A DNA stretch of 64,000 bases. Origin: a virus. The notes beneath the pieces are model-generated. The model was not told the origin of the DNA, made no database searches, and saw only the letters and a list, made by a program, of their open reading frames with translations. Position 1 is the first letter of the stretch. Each line of letters begins with the position of its first letter. Both the position numbers and the translations under genes were made by a program. Of this stretch, positions 54,401 through 60,542 are shown piece after piece. The stretch covers positions 1 through 64,000 of the IMG/VR virus record IMGVR_UViG_3300044628_000433, one strand, 5' to 3'.

Positions 54401-57400
54401 ATCAGTGGGTATTCAGACCAGATAAGCAACTCTTAAAGAATCGCAATGCTCTTGAGTTTAAGAAGACAGGATCACAAAATCTTCTATCGCAAAAGCGAGC
54501 TGTGCAAATCACAAGAGATATCATTGATGTCGCTAAGTCGGTTGGTGCAGACACGAAGGAACTAGAAGCAAAGCTTGCTGAGCTTGTTGACTCCGCTGAG
54601 GTTCGTAGACGTAATCTACTAGCTGCTGGCTTACATGAAGAAATGGAACCAGAAGATCTAGAGATTATCAATAGTATGATCAAGGGAACGAAGGCGTTTA
54701 GTCAGCCAGCCGTTGATCACCTCACACGAAGAACCAAGCCATCAGCTACCGTGGCTGCGGCTTCTAGAATTAAGTTCTCAGGTAAGAACTACAGAGACTT
54801 GACAGATGACGAAAGACGATCTTTCGTTAGTGACGTATTGCTTCCAACAGTAGAAGAAAAGCTTGGCAATAGAAACCGCAGTGCTGGTATCTATTCATTG
54901 ATTACCGACTCCAAGGTTGGTAAGGGCTTTAACTCTCTCGTTGGTGGTGGTGCCGCTTACGGCGATACTGCCGATGCTCAGTCAATGATGCTACAGTTCT
55001 TCTCAAAGATTTACGATCCTCTTATGGATCTTAGAGATGGTGAGCTATCAGGTACATTCGATCTCTTCTCCGTTGACATGGTTAACGCAGAAACAAATAA
55101 CATGTACAGTGCAGCTGGTCTCTTGGATATCCAGAGAAAGATTACAGCTCAGGTCACAAAGACCGCAGAGTTGGAACAGCTATACGAAACAGCTTGGCTA
55201 TACCTTGCTGATCTAGAGAGCTTACCAAGTAATGCCGTCCACAGAGAATTGATTGTGGAACTCATTAAGGGTGTCCACAAGTACAATACCTTGGTATCTG
55301 GCTTACTTGAGAAGTATGGTACGTTGGTTACGCCAATGAAGCCAACAGAGTACGGTACAATCCACAAGGTCAACATGTTAGCCTTCGAGCAACAAGACCA
55401 GTTCGTTGATGCCCTTGTTAAGCATGCCTTGGCAAAGGAACGAGAAAGCAAGGATCTATCCATCATTACGTTGGATGCCTTGGGCTGGGTAAAGCTTACA
55501 AGAGATTCGGTTTCTGACGATATCGTATCTGTTGAGGTTAAGGAAGGTTCACCTCTTGGTTATGAACCAGCTGTCTACAAGTATTCTGAATTCAAGAATA
55601 TGGCTAAGAAAGCCTCACTTGGTAAGGATGCGTTGACTATCTATGAGGATGCCTTAGTGTCTTCTAGAAACTACGTCAACTGGGATATCTATCGGTCACG
55701 TGGTGATAACTATACGGCTCTTAGACATACGATGACCGTAGCTAAGAACCGATACCTCAACATCGACTCTCCAGAATCCCGTGGCGGTAAGCCACGTACT
55801 GAAGGTGTTGGTGGTGGACGTGAAATGGATATTACCAGAATCTTGTCCCACAACGATATCGCAAAGAATCCAGAACTTGCCAAGTACTTTGATAAGGATA
55901 TCTACGGATTGATCTATCAACAGTTACGAAGCAGTGTAACCGATGCCATTATGACCAAGTATATCACAGATATGTTTGGTGTTAAGATGTCATTCTTGGA
56001 TCTCGTTGAGGTTTCTAGAAAGCACGGTGAGGCAAGCAGAGGTCAACTCGCTAAGACTGAACAGGATTCAGTAAACCGTGGTTATGACAGAATTAAGGAT
56101 ATCTGGGAATCAAATACCGGAAAGTTAATGGCAAGTAGAGACGGTCTAGATCGTCACTATAGGTCATTGCTTGAATCTGGCTCTAGACCCCTTGTCCTTT
56201 CAGCAAGTGGTCTCAGAGCGGCTTTAACCTCAACTGGTGAAACCGCAAGAGCTATCCTCGCTAGTAACCATAACCGTGGTATGCTACGTCAAGTAATTCC
56301 TAACTTCATCCAGACCCTAAAGCTATTTAGTCGGGATAAGAGACAGACCATCCAGCAAGTAGCATCCGCTACTCACTGGCTCCGTGGTCTATCTTCTGAC
56401 CACCTATTGTTAAGAGCTGAGATGAACCCAAACAATCCATTCGGTGGAACAATCATGGGTTCTAAGCAGGGTGGCTGGTTTAAGAGTTGGGCTGCATCTT
56501 GGGCAGGAGCTAAGGAACGAAACAAGTTAGAAGACTCTATTGTTGGTAAGGCAGCTAACTATCTGTCTATCCCAGCAAGTAGACTAGGCGCTCCTCTTGC
56601 TTTCGTAAACGATGTAACGACTACATTGCATGTCCAGAATATGCAATACAACCTTACAACAAACTCTTCAAAGTTCATGGCTCTTGCTAAAGCATTGAAG
56701 ACATCTAACCCAGAATCATTGTCTGACTTTGCATCTCTAGCTAAAAAGTGTGGTCTATCCCCCAAGGAAGCTATAGATCTATCTGCTCTGGGTTTATTAG
56801 ACCCAGCTAGAATCCAAGTTATGATTGATGCAGCTAAGGACCAACGTAACTATTCCGAAGGTCTATTGGATATCCAACGTCTATTCCTATGGGCTGATGG
56901 AGATCCCATCAGGATAGATACCATTAACCGTATGGGTGCCTTGGTAAACGCTACTACAAGACACACCAATACTGATCCTACCTTATTGGATCTACGGATT
57001 AATCAATCCCCCTATGCTAGATCTATGGGTGTATTCATGCAGTTCTTGCTTAGTCACTCTACCCAAGAAATAGGTAGACGTAGACGTTATACAACTACTG
57101 CATACTCTAAGCACCTCGCTGGTCTAGTTATGATGGAATCTATTGCCTATAGCTTGGCTAGACCCAAGGATGACGATGATGATAGCTGGATCTGGGAAGA
57201 CGCTAAGGAGAAACCAATCCAAACGGTAATTAAGGTAGGTACCTCTCTCCCTCTCTTGGGAAGCTATCAGTACCTATCTGCTCTTATCCGTATGGGTCTA
57301 CTAGAAACCCACTCTCAGATTACTGGAGAGAAGTCAGATGAACGATATAGAATTCCTGATCTTTACTCTGGTCCTTCAGAGAACGTACCAAAGAAAGCTT

Positions 57401-57426
57401 TGGATATGATCAAGGATCTATTGTAA
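45403..57426 (+). CDS. Giant multidomain virion/ejection protein, 4,007 aa (polyvalent-type)
   Basis: Single uninterrupted frame, last gene of the late block, in the place of T7 gp16 (1,318 aa). Visible pieces in order: Gly/Ala-rich hydrophobic segments at about 248-410, as expected for a membrane-crossing ejection protein; HEMSH at 872-876; HEVIH at 1914-1918; a kinase-like segment with YYLKAAK (Lys2557), NWD (2634-2636), YDN (2642-2644) and LDAGG (2652-2656); an ADP-ribosyltransferase-like segment opening ITFYRGTN (Arg2875), with WWGTDLNVARDYGGG near 2895-2909 and closing DQWVFRPDK; a C-terminal helical domain with FMQFLLSHSTQEIGRR near 3878. No transglycosylase motif found. This architecture recalls polyvalent proteins that phages inject to act on the host. 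Individual domain calls are by motif only. Confidence 0.8.
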   Translation: MNNDLDRLFEENSKPLPSKSPTVNFTNPTSMYSGQTPDMGEQQIKNEKISLGLLSPSFLNGRWNLTESGLTKEEVGDTALSFTIGEGSKGWGERSIQKAYRMVDQFENKGDAMFTTDNRETHHWEQFVEGINFFNIFGENETFRRADEVKKILSTVDPEWTYEKQLSALTEWQESNPEVNDFVAQAGINIQDYVLETRNQQAFIFNINEAVQQARLNIGMQRFEKDNGTLSKLGNSLIEGIKDPLILRDMALTSVATLGLGTVAGLAGVSARALSGSVAAGVNSSRALRGLNLVRQAANTAALATGPMTGLIEGPAYAAIRAVVPSAGRSAVSTLSARGLALALEGGVAGAVSSLADQKADNEWRSLVFADTEKALKYNLGETALAALTGSLGAVGVASAVRFGLGSIGDYKYYKTGDWDGFRRQIANSMDTWATTKDGDIVWGNTLSDGRGIFFGDTVDKFMKSYDGRDFTNVMLNGSRLFGKFNPRIAGKMNLDVKRVMPVIEEFEKATGVAGEAAMLSVDGVDPETRGIFNQLVNESNLADADLTIDDVKAVLVDYNTKQQPQPPTATGRLLTEAPVATQQVEVARQLKRLVAAKSVDRRLEQIGLSSATVLNNAEATLGRSINLSSDADFQNFITAARYEAASVDESQVVNTFKRIVTGDFGGGRVIPKEVVDSIFVAAFGDKPIVVTATGSNKNFAVVVDPKNKDVFATKRTLEKGDDGQLSIKLRADDPKSPFFSKDVLTVDTDTLQAKLVEVNEKLNKAWNDVKTAKIKETIEKVKKTKVKEELVKTFAEGTSVTVDSIKKIFDLTKEEATVAKIIMDSLGYDGDSNLLRIASLVADDRNAEIFFEGNTALIRATKSSDVGTVTHEMSHYLQVMILDELTPDARHAIGITDEIWEKFKDWVGYTGTEWTEKAAEKFANGMSQYVRRVMSGDGRAPKTQVQRLFHRIGDHLGDLGQRFKSQEALEAGMIMSKEAEDVFEALFNRSNSKIGELFDSAYQGLFKRLPKEQRLAIGKEILGEMAFNDYLAKKEIEFEKAKPVVDKLAEAAATKPVTVTSVVNEIYEKVNNATRKVIKEAIASGMSRESVLTFLKDEEAKIGTVTSIDARPANKLTKPTKLTDEELAKFAAIESPFISVVDDVKVKFIDAAFKTEESKLFFSKEDLQDEIKRRAASKVSKTETDIGISSELKADLEELLGPGTFVDSAGMKVELTPTETVVATKVATVVETAKVDKEHATAVIAALEEGRTLDAVEAKRAPIVTPEVINVEETPVSVETELVALAAISTEASATADSLSIPAAKKAEVKTVVAAAVANPSRAKSLLEKYTTTKLEDVAGVSAKAEATTTRQLPSDLVKQFFEAELRAQISRHTIEGIMGLDDKNFSRFLELEKLAEKFEGPLDALVREPTPENLQATANTINWSMEDLKVYVSGALHKRNGSLIAEFVGAKKFVERNIDTIKETRKYIEDKKSAYDAARAVPEANRSKAQEDLIKKYDKAKGTVSQFNNSIERLKIGVLGNTVLEVVPQKISKAKAYLDKGESIQTKWLQLQSLGATVQDLLFKNMIEADPITILKAIEKNIDRLAELVETDGEEVGFPDWRELPKIELWANGYMKSKAASSFVKKIIRNLELNAKRRLEGTKKKVGSEEVVGASGDAVNVLEGSQKVEGVYTDDEKKDFYVKQQAESEALRNLATLFHAHLVDIGKTELAAVFMARREGILQKASDIDNTARLLENYGIQLTVNSVENRISDLRNELTTFVDGLAEDEAKAIRKLLDLEFKPKKQKTLAQRISTEDMEDLSERLMSAGPLDVIRAPDYLIRAAQESSSDLYRRILSGELENGVQVLEELANNPQSKYKTLAGQILNEHRDYLETVGVWVAKLDDNTEGLYTYDNIFLNVKEGTVNVPALIHEVIHAITTKEIDEAGFTQIEGRGHVAYLEALRNSVQSGVDLNGKKLKASVKSIAASYLATVDWIDRTPEALQLLGSDYKEKFVGRADAVEFPTTTHYALINLHEFIANTLTDSDVLAFFAGAKAASGAAKTRPVKEMLNGISRSIFPRATEEQIKNVDKTLQETIVSNLVTGVVKSKVEPVDQMGMVLMPEPTYVPFRLVGTEIQIPEVVRLGDEAELRSALKSAKGRVYAQLNKITEEEAKGGDWTLDGSILENEYGEEFEAFGFEDGTIGALLAHNELAYKGATKYFETPDKVFIKIKTNEKPYSDSVTQALQLILDGSLYDLFPKMDLQQLSYEKYSNSDFAKLPINEQLKTAQYAYTKITTIQNLLPYKHKVFETQSNNAKTLLEAVTQLKSALDLAFPPEPTISKVGDSKYFKKLTELPTIFDEWTVGITHKDLSTSDGYYFKVKDYQKDNAFILSALLTQKPLEWAEDNGEFMLKYTPTISELSTAQQTLLYFLLGEVPSSDKVPIWEPTVSILYDVHLENYFKEFGVDGIKAVLKSEIALDLIPVDIDSQVLIDIKTNLKKLSNYWYDELDKKGVNVEDDLSAVPTDDVQFLLDNYTVAKLEVDSVFPENATIIGPQLGSNPGHQVEINGSKYYLKAAKSKRHANMERAAQLLYRMLGHESLVSEFTDASNLGSEFKTSILTPWVTTTKFDFDNKDHAAKAKLLYIPSAWLANWDVFGQTYDNVSAEGVILDAGGSLVYRARGGEKDFSNTSVKELDSLRDLSKNFTAANIFMELTPEEIKSQIANLEATASNEQIRDVVFSVFDLSDPSEKADADNLVKTLIARKNIIVASLKELGSIESRMPTELRRFIKMPTTAAEEDIFYIREAAKTFENASLEDKQKALEFMHTVLANADMSGELLRSNFYNAYTEFRLKLLGGTQLNRRELISKFFTNDSGRDIAIRDELGMPITFYRGTNRPDVDAQNGDEVSKGSWWGTDLNVARDYGGGRSIMSAYAAVPPERIKVVKLREMTHWSHVKKSDILDPEVVKYLEDRNFNFGGKVDDIAFAYLDLVEDKYDAVRLLDVKDYAKLGSKKIPHDQWVFRPDKQLLKNRNALEFKKTGSQNLLSQKRAVQITRDIIDVAKSVGADTKELEAKLAELVDSAEVRRRNLLAAGLHEEMEPEDLEIINSMIKGTKAFSQPAVDHLTRRTKPSATVAAASRIKFSGKNYRDLTDDERRSFVSDVLLPTVEEKLGNRNRSAGIYSLITDSKVGKGFNSLVGGGAAYGDTADAQSMMLQFFSKIYDPLMDLRDGELSGTFDLFSVDMVNAETNNMYSAAGLLDIQRKITAQVTKTAELEQLYETAWLYLADLESLPSNAVHRELIVELIKGVHKYNTLVSGLLEKYGTLVTPMKPTEYGTIHKVNMLAFEQQDQFVDALVKHALAKERESKDLSIITLDALGWVKLTRDSVSDDIVSVEVKEGSPLGYEPAVYKYSEFKNMAKKASLGKDALTIYEDALVSSRNYVNWDIYRSRGDNYTALRHTMTVAKNRYLNIDSPESRGGKPRTEGVGGGREMDITRILSHNDIAKNPELAKYFDKDIYGLIYQQLRSSVTDAIMTKYITDMFGVKMSFLDLVEVSRKHGEASRGQLAKTEQDSVNRGYDRIKDIWESNTGKLMASRDGLDRHYRSLLESGSRPLVLSASGLRAALTSTGETARAILASNHNRGMLRQVIPNFIQTLKLFSRDKRQTIQQVASATHWLRGLSSDHLLLRAEMNPNNPFGGTIMGSKQGGWFKSWAASWAGAKERNKLEDSIVGKAANYLSIPASRLGAPLAFVNDVTTTLHVQNMQYNLTTNSSKFMALAKALKTSNPESLSDFASLAKKCGLSPKEAIDLSALGLLDPARIQVMIDAAKDQRNYSEGLLDIQRLFLWADGDPIRIDTINRMGALVNATTRHTNTDPTLLDLRINQSPYARSMGVFMQFLLSHSTQEIGRRRRYTTTAYSKHLAGLVMMESIAYSLARPKDDDDDSWIWEDAKEKPIQTVIKVGTSLPLLGSYQYLSALIRMGLLETHSQITGEKSDERYRIPDLYSGPSENVPKKALDMIKDLL

Positions 57427-57441
57427 TCTAGCTAGAATGCC

Positions 57442-57504
57442 ATTAGAGACGTTCCTGCAGTTAAGACCCCCATCCATAGGGGTAGACTCAGGAACGTCTC
57501 TAAT
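57442..57504 (+). terminator. Long hairpin after the giant gene (late-transcript end)
   Basis: ATTAGAGACGTTCCTG (57442-57457) and CAGGAACGTCTCTAAT (57489-57504) are a perfect 16-bp inverted repeat, with an inner ACCCC/GGGGT stem (57466-57470, 57479-57483). No T-run follows, so it is either a terminator for the phage polymerase, an RNase III-type site or an RNA-stabilising end. Confidence 0.7.
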
Positions 57505-57550
57505 AGGCTTATAGGAGGTTTATTGGGGTGGGGTATTTACCTAGACGAGC

Positions 57551-57573
57551 AGTCCCTGATTTGGTGCTAGGGA
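57551..57573 (+). promoter_or_regulatory. Phage RNA polymerase promoter-like motif, copy before the early block
   Basis: AGTCCCTGA-TTTGGT-GCTAGGGA. It has the same 23-base layout as the copies at 14049 and 63324; this copy has the most perfect TCCCT...AGGGA symmetry. It points into the gene-free block and early genes, so the transcript would start with that structured region. Confidence 0.65.
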
Positions 57574-58401
57574 ACAACCTAGCTGTGATGGAACACAATA
57601 AAACAAGAGCGGACTCTCCACTAGGGGAGAGTCTAGGAAAGATAGTAAGGGGAGTATCTAGGGATAACGTAAGGAAGTAACGTAGGATTGTCTTAGAATA
57701 ATAACGTTACATAAACCCATAACATAAAACACATAGGGAAGTCCTAAGGATATACCCCATACATAACCATTTCACTTTGGAGTTGATCGTTTGGGGACAA
57801 CGCCCGATAGCTCCAAAGCCGCCTCAGGTACATTCCCCCGTCTGTATCCTGAGTCTATCTATCCCGCTTCCCCTTAACGGGGGAGGTGGGGTTTTCTAAG
57901 AAAACGTTTTAGGTATCGAAAATTTTAGGAGGGTACCCCCTTCCCCCACCGGGTATTGGCGTCCCCCTCTACCCCCCCGGCCCTGCGGGAAATTTACCCG
58001 GCCTGCGGCTGCTTACCCCCCCTCGGGACAGTCTAGTATCAGCGATCTTCCGCAGAGAGTGACCCTTGGGGTGTTACTGCGGAGGGGATCGCAAGGATAG
58101 CCGCGCCTACTTTGTAGGTTTTATGTTACGGGCTACCTTCCCAAACCTTCGGTTTGAAAGTTACTGAAGCCTAACATGTCGTGACGAGCGGCGATAGGGT
58201 ATGATCCTGCGATACGTTCGCAGGGGTGAATCATCCCGCGTCAAGTCTCAAGTGCGATCTCGGAGACGAGTGAGGCTAGGTAACGAATAAGATCGAAGGC
58301 AGTCTACCGCGTAGGGTGTCATCCTACGTTGAAATTCCCGCAACAAAGTCTTTGTTTCAAACATTGACGCGGGAACGTTGGAAACGACGTTCCTGCGATT
58401 C

Positions 58402-58426
58402 GTTTCAAGGGATGTTCCCTTGAAAC
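58402..58426 (+). promoter_or_regulatory. Perfect 11-bp hairpin in the leader of the first early gene
   Basis: GTTTCAAGGGA pairs with TCCCTTGAAAC around a TGT loop, ending 29 bases before the first early start codon. Shared with no other site I found. May shield or expose the leader, or be part of the larger structured region. Confidence 0.55.
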
Positions 58427-58455
58427 TTTCCGAAACTTTCACGGAGTTATCTACC

Positions 58456-58845
58456 ATGTCTACCTTCAACATGCCGAATGTCGAATCTTTCCGCCGTGTG
58501 TTTCTCCCTACGTTTGTTTCATACCTTCAGGAGAACGGCAAGTTCTCTGTTAGTGGTGACTTGAAGTTGTCGTGTGTGAATTCGTTGGGTGATGTTCCCG
58601 TCTTTGTTTCGGGAACTAAATTGACCTTCCGCAGTGTGGTCGCAGGGAAGAATGGCGTCGAATGTGCGTCGCAAGTCAATTGGCGCGAAGTCGATACTGC
58701 GGGAACGTTGGCGCAAGTCGCACGGGACTATCTCGTGTCCGAATTGGAGCGTGAAGTTCCCGAATGGTTCAATAACGAGCGCAAGGTCTATAAGTCTGGC
58801 CGTGGTGCTGTTAGTGTGGACGTGCTTGAATCGCTCGGCCTCTAA
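58456..58845 (+). CDS. First early gene, unknown 129-aa protein
   Basis: I take the ATG at 58456 (MSTFNMPNVESFRR) behind ACGGAG; a TTG at 58378 lies before the leader hairpin. The protein is a mix of strands and helices with a C-terminal WFNNERKVYKSGRGAVSVDV region. First gene after the presumed genome end, the usual site of anti-host proteins, but I recognise nothing in it. A conserved-loop hairpin begins 21 bases after the stop. Confidence 0.7.
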   Translation: MSTFNMPNVESFRRVFLPTFVSYLQENGKFSVSGDLKLSCVNSLGDVPVFVSGTKLTFRSVVAGKNGVECASQVNWREVDTAGTLAQVARDYLVSELEREVPEWFNNERKVYKSGRGAVSVDVLESLGL

Positions 58846-58866
58846 TCGCCAGCGTGTGTTCTCTTC

Positions 58867-58901
58867 AGGGTGTCGGGGGTGAAATTATCCCCCGATACTC
58901 T
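58867..58901 (+). promoter_or_regulatory. Conserved-loop hairpin 1
   Basis: AGGGTGTCGGGGG (58867-58879) pairs with CCCCCGATACTCT (58889-58901) over 13 positions including G:T pairs; loop TGAAATTAT. Followed by TTCC. Member of a family of four in the early region whose stems differ and whose loop begins TGAAA. Confidence 0.75.
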
Positions 58902-58940
58902 TTCCGTCTAAATTGTTCGCCCCTAACGTTGGGAGTCAAT

Positions 58941-59144
58941 ATGTCCAAAGTCAATCCAAAGGTACGGGATGTCATGGCACCGATTGTGCAAGCGCAAGTA
59001 AAGGCGGCGTGTGAACTTCGCACGGAACGTGCCTTGCGTGAAGCATTGGATAGTGTTGTCAAGTGGTCTGGACAATCGCGGACAAAGTGTTTCGCGGCAT
59101 TGTGTGTCAAGTATCCGCAATTCAAACAATTAGGGAGTCTCTAA
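58941..59144 (+). CDS. Small basic early protein, 67 aa
   Basis: ATG at 58941 behind GGGAG. Helical, basic, with KVNPKVRDVMAPIVQAQVKAA and a VKWSGQSRTKCFAAL end resembling a short DNA-binding helix pair. Unrecognised. Its stop overlaps the next start by one base. Confidence 0.65.
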   Translation: MSKVNPKVRDVMAPIVQAQVKAACELRTERALREALDSVVKWSGQSRTKCFAALCVKYPQFKQLGSL

Positions 59145-59464
59145 TGGTCAAGCCAATTCACTACCTTCGAACGTGTGTAGGGAATGTGTCTCGGATTGTT
59201 CCTGCGGAGTATGTCCACAATCGGGAACAATGCGAAACGTGCGGGGATTATATCTCCGTCAAGTGTGTGGTGGCATTGGTTTGGGCCGATGTCGATAGGC
59301 CAATTGAGTGGGGACGTGTGAATCCCGCAGGTGTCGGGATTAGTTGGGAGGATATTGAGTTGGCCGACTTTGTTCACACAAAGTGTCCTGCTCCCGTGTG
59401 GATTGTTCCACACGGATTCAACGTCGAAGATATCGACGCACACTGGGGCGTAGATTGTGACTAA
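59144..59464 (+). CDS. Early protein with a CxxC pair, 106 aa
   Basis: ATG at 59144 behind GGGAG. Contains CETCGDYISVKC (three cysteines, possible zinc or disulfide), then an acidic WEDIELADFVHTKC segment and the end WGVDCD. With Cys near the N-terminus, six cysteines in all, unusual for a phage this poor in Cys. Function unknown. Followed by conserved-loop hairpin 2. Confidence 0.65.
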   Translation: MVKPIHYLRTCVGNVSRIVPAEYVHNREQCETCGDYISVKCVVALVWADVDRPIEWGRVNPAGVGISWEDIELADFVHTKCPAPVWIVPHGFNVEDIDAHWGVDCD

Positions 59465-59467
59465 TCA

Positions 59468-59500
59468 GGAATGTTCGGGTGAAAGTATCCCGAACGTTTC
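59468..59500 (+). promoter_or_regulatory. Conserved-loop hairpin 2
   Basis: GGAATGTTCGGG (59468-59479) pairs with CCCGAACGTTTC (59489-59500) over 12 positions; loop TGAAAGTAT. Begins 3 bases after a stop codon and is followed by TTTC. Confidence 0.75.
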
Positions 59501-59538
59501 TTTCATCGTGTGTCTTCTCGCAACTTTGGAGTCAAACA

Positions 59539-59637
59539 ATGTACGTGACTGAATTGTTCTTCTACTGTGCCGTGGCAATGTTTGTGACGGGATGTATCTA
59601 CGTGGCTGGCAACATGATCTCTAACCTTGAGGATTGA
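59539..59637 (+). CDS. Tiny early membrane protein, 32 aa
   Basis: ATG at 59539 behind TTTGGAG. Sequence from MYVTELFFY continues as one hydrophobic helix (about residues 5-24) and ends ISNLED. Too short for most gene finders, but it has a good ribosome-binding site and fills the space between hairpin 2 and the next gene. Possibly an early membrane-acting host modulator; no family known. Confidence 0.5.
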   Translation: MYVTELFFYCAVAMFVTGCIYVAGNMISNLED

Positions 59638-59639
59638 TA

Positions 59640-59966
59640 ATGCGTCAAATTGAACGTGCAATGTGCATCGCAATTCGTTCGAACAAATCTTTCAAGCGTG
59701 GAAATACGGAAGTGTTGGTGACAAACAACGGTGCGGAGGTGTTCCTGCACGGGAATAGTATCGCACGATATCACCGTCCGTCACACACTATGTTTGTGAC
59801 GTTGTGTGGGTGGAATACTAGCACAACAAAGTCACGAATCAATGCCCTGCTTGATTCGTTCGGGACTGGTGTACGAGTGTACACTAAGAAGTTTGAGCCA
59901 CACTATATGGTGTGTGGTCAATCGTTTGAATTTGAGAGCGAAGGACATATCTTCCTCTGTAACTAA
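59640..59966 (+). CDS. Early unknown protein, 108 aa
   Basis: ATG at 59640 after GAGG. Basic beta-rich protein with histidine- and asparagine-rich loops (FLHGNSIARYHRPSHT). It resembles small phage proteins that annotate as hypothetical in many genomes; no motif. Followed by hairpin 3 after 4 bases. Confidence 0.65.
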   Translation: MRQIERAMCIAIRSNKSFKRGNTEVLVTNNGAEVFLHGNSIARYHRPSHTMFVTLCGWNTSTTKSRINALLDSFGTGVRVYTKKFEPHYMVCGQSFEFESEGHIFLCN

Positions 59967-59970
59967 TCTC

Positions 59971-60002
59971 GGAATGTGTGGGTGAAATACCCCACACCTT
60001 CC
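59971..60002 (+). promoter_or_regulatory. Conserved-loop hairpin 3
   Basis: GGAATGTGTGGG (59971-59982) pairs with CCCACACCTTCC (59991-60002), with one T-C mismatch; loop TGAAATAC. Same outer GGAA as hairpin 2, different inner stem. Followed by TTTA. Confidence 0.75.
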
Positions 60003-60191
60003 TTTACTCTGTCTGTAGACACATAGTTAGGTCACAGATTATCAAGGGAAGATAATCTAGTGGCAACTCATACGTCTTCCCAACGTATGTGGTATTATGT
60101 CGGGGGTTAGATTCCCCTGCGAGATTTCCCGAAATGTATGGGTGAAATATCCGATACGTTTCATCGTGTGTTTCTTTACAAGGAGTAAGAA
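60003..60191 (+). other. Gene-free segment with three more hairpins and hairpin 4
   Basis: Holds AGATTATC/GATAATCT (60036-60058), CATACGT/ACGTATG (60069-60089, seven-base loop), GGGG/CCCC (60103-60117) and conserved-loop hairpin 4. The middle hairpins look like anticodon and T arms, but there is no matching acceptor stem. No open frame. Probably a structured leader for the gene at 60192. Confidence 0.55.
60131..60162 (+). promoter_or_regulatory. Conserved-loop hairpin 4
   Basis: GAAATGTATGGG (60131-60142) pairs with CCGATACGTTTC (60151-60162), with one G-G mismatch; loop TGAAATAT. This copy is not next to a stop codon but 30 bases before the ATG at 60192. Confidence 0.7.
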
Positions 60192-60530
60192 ATGTCCAAG
60201 ACCGAACAAGAACTTCGTGAGTGGTGTGAAGGTGTTGAGGCAGATAACGATACTCTTCGTCGTGAGGTTGCACGTCTCAGCAAGGAGCGGGATGAACTCA
60301 AGCAACTTGTGACGGATTCAATGCGCCTTACGGAACGTTGTGCCTTGAAGTGTGAGGAACTCAACAGGGAGGCAAAGGAACTTCAACGTATGTACTGCCA
60401 CGCGGCAGCGTTAATTGGCCGATGTACCCCAAATCAGATTGCGAAGCAACAAGGTTGGGACTGCTTCTACAATGATTTAGTTGACGCAAACGCAAACAAC
60501 CAAGACTTCCGTACTACGGATATGGGCTAA
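60192..60530 (+). CDS. Early coiled-coil protein, 112 aa
   Basis: ATG after CAAGGAG. About 75 residues of heptad-patterned, Glu/Arg-rich coiled coil, then a C-terminal segment with CTPNQIAKQQGWDCFYND. Probably dimeric; function unknown. Similar coiled-coil proteins with a short C-terminal domain are common in phage early regions. Confidence 0.7.
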   Translation: MSKTEQELREWCEGVEADNDTLRREVARLSKERDELKQLVTDSMRLTERCALKCEELNREAKELQRMYCHAAALIGRCTPNQIAKQQGWDCFYNDLVDANANNQDFRTTDMG

Positions 60531-60542
60531 GGAGATAAACCA

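Larger units (their letters stand above)
57427..58455 (+). other. Gene-free, hairpin-rich block between late and early genes
   Basis: 1,029 bases without a credible frame. It contains a terminator-like hairpin, one phage-promoter-like motif, an AT-rich tract (57655-57735) and then a G+C-rich part with C runs (57940-58030). Perfect or near-perfect stems follow one another: 57612-57633, 57775-57818, 58042-58092 (GCGATC/GATCGC enclosing CCGCAG/CTGCGG), 58142-58156, 58205-58223 (CCTGCGA/TCGCAGG), 58312-58333 (CGTAGG/CCTACG), and 58402-58426. The genome termini and packaging signal are expected here, and/or a long structured transcript. The region is described from pairing only. Confidence 0.7.

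Noticed and set aside
40798-57426. Lytic transglycosylase domain as in T7 gp16
   Set aside because: Searched by eye for the Glu-Ser and GLMQ-type motifs in both large internal proteins and saw none; a diverged domain is possible but not supported.
45403-57426. Virion RNA polymerase as in N4 (another giant virion protein)
   Set aside because: Size is similar, but the polymerase motifs (DGSxxG, catalytic Lys/Tyr block, HD) are absent, and a complete T7-type polymerase is encoded elsewhere.
57660-57720. Host sigma70-type promoter for the early genes
   Set aside because: TTGTCT/TAGAAT-like sequences exist in the AT-rich stretch, but none has correct spacing and both boxes; a host promoter must exist somewhere, but I cannot place it.
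60036-60120. Possible fourth tRNA (seven-base loop with TCC, T-arm-like hairpin)
   Set aside because: No acceptor stem can be paired and the D arm is absent; the T loop lacks the invariant C. Kept only as a set of hairpins.
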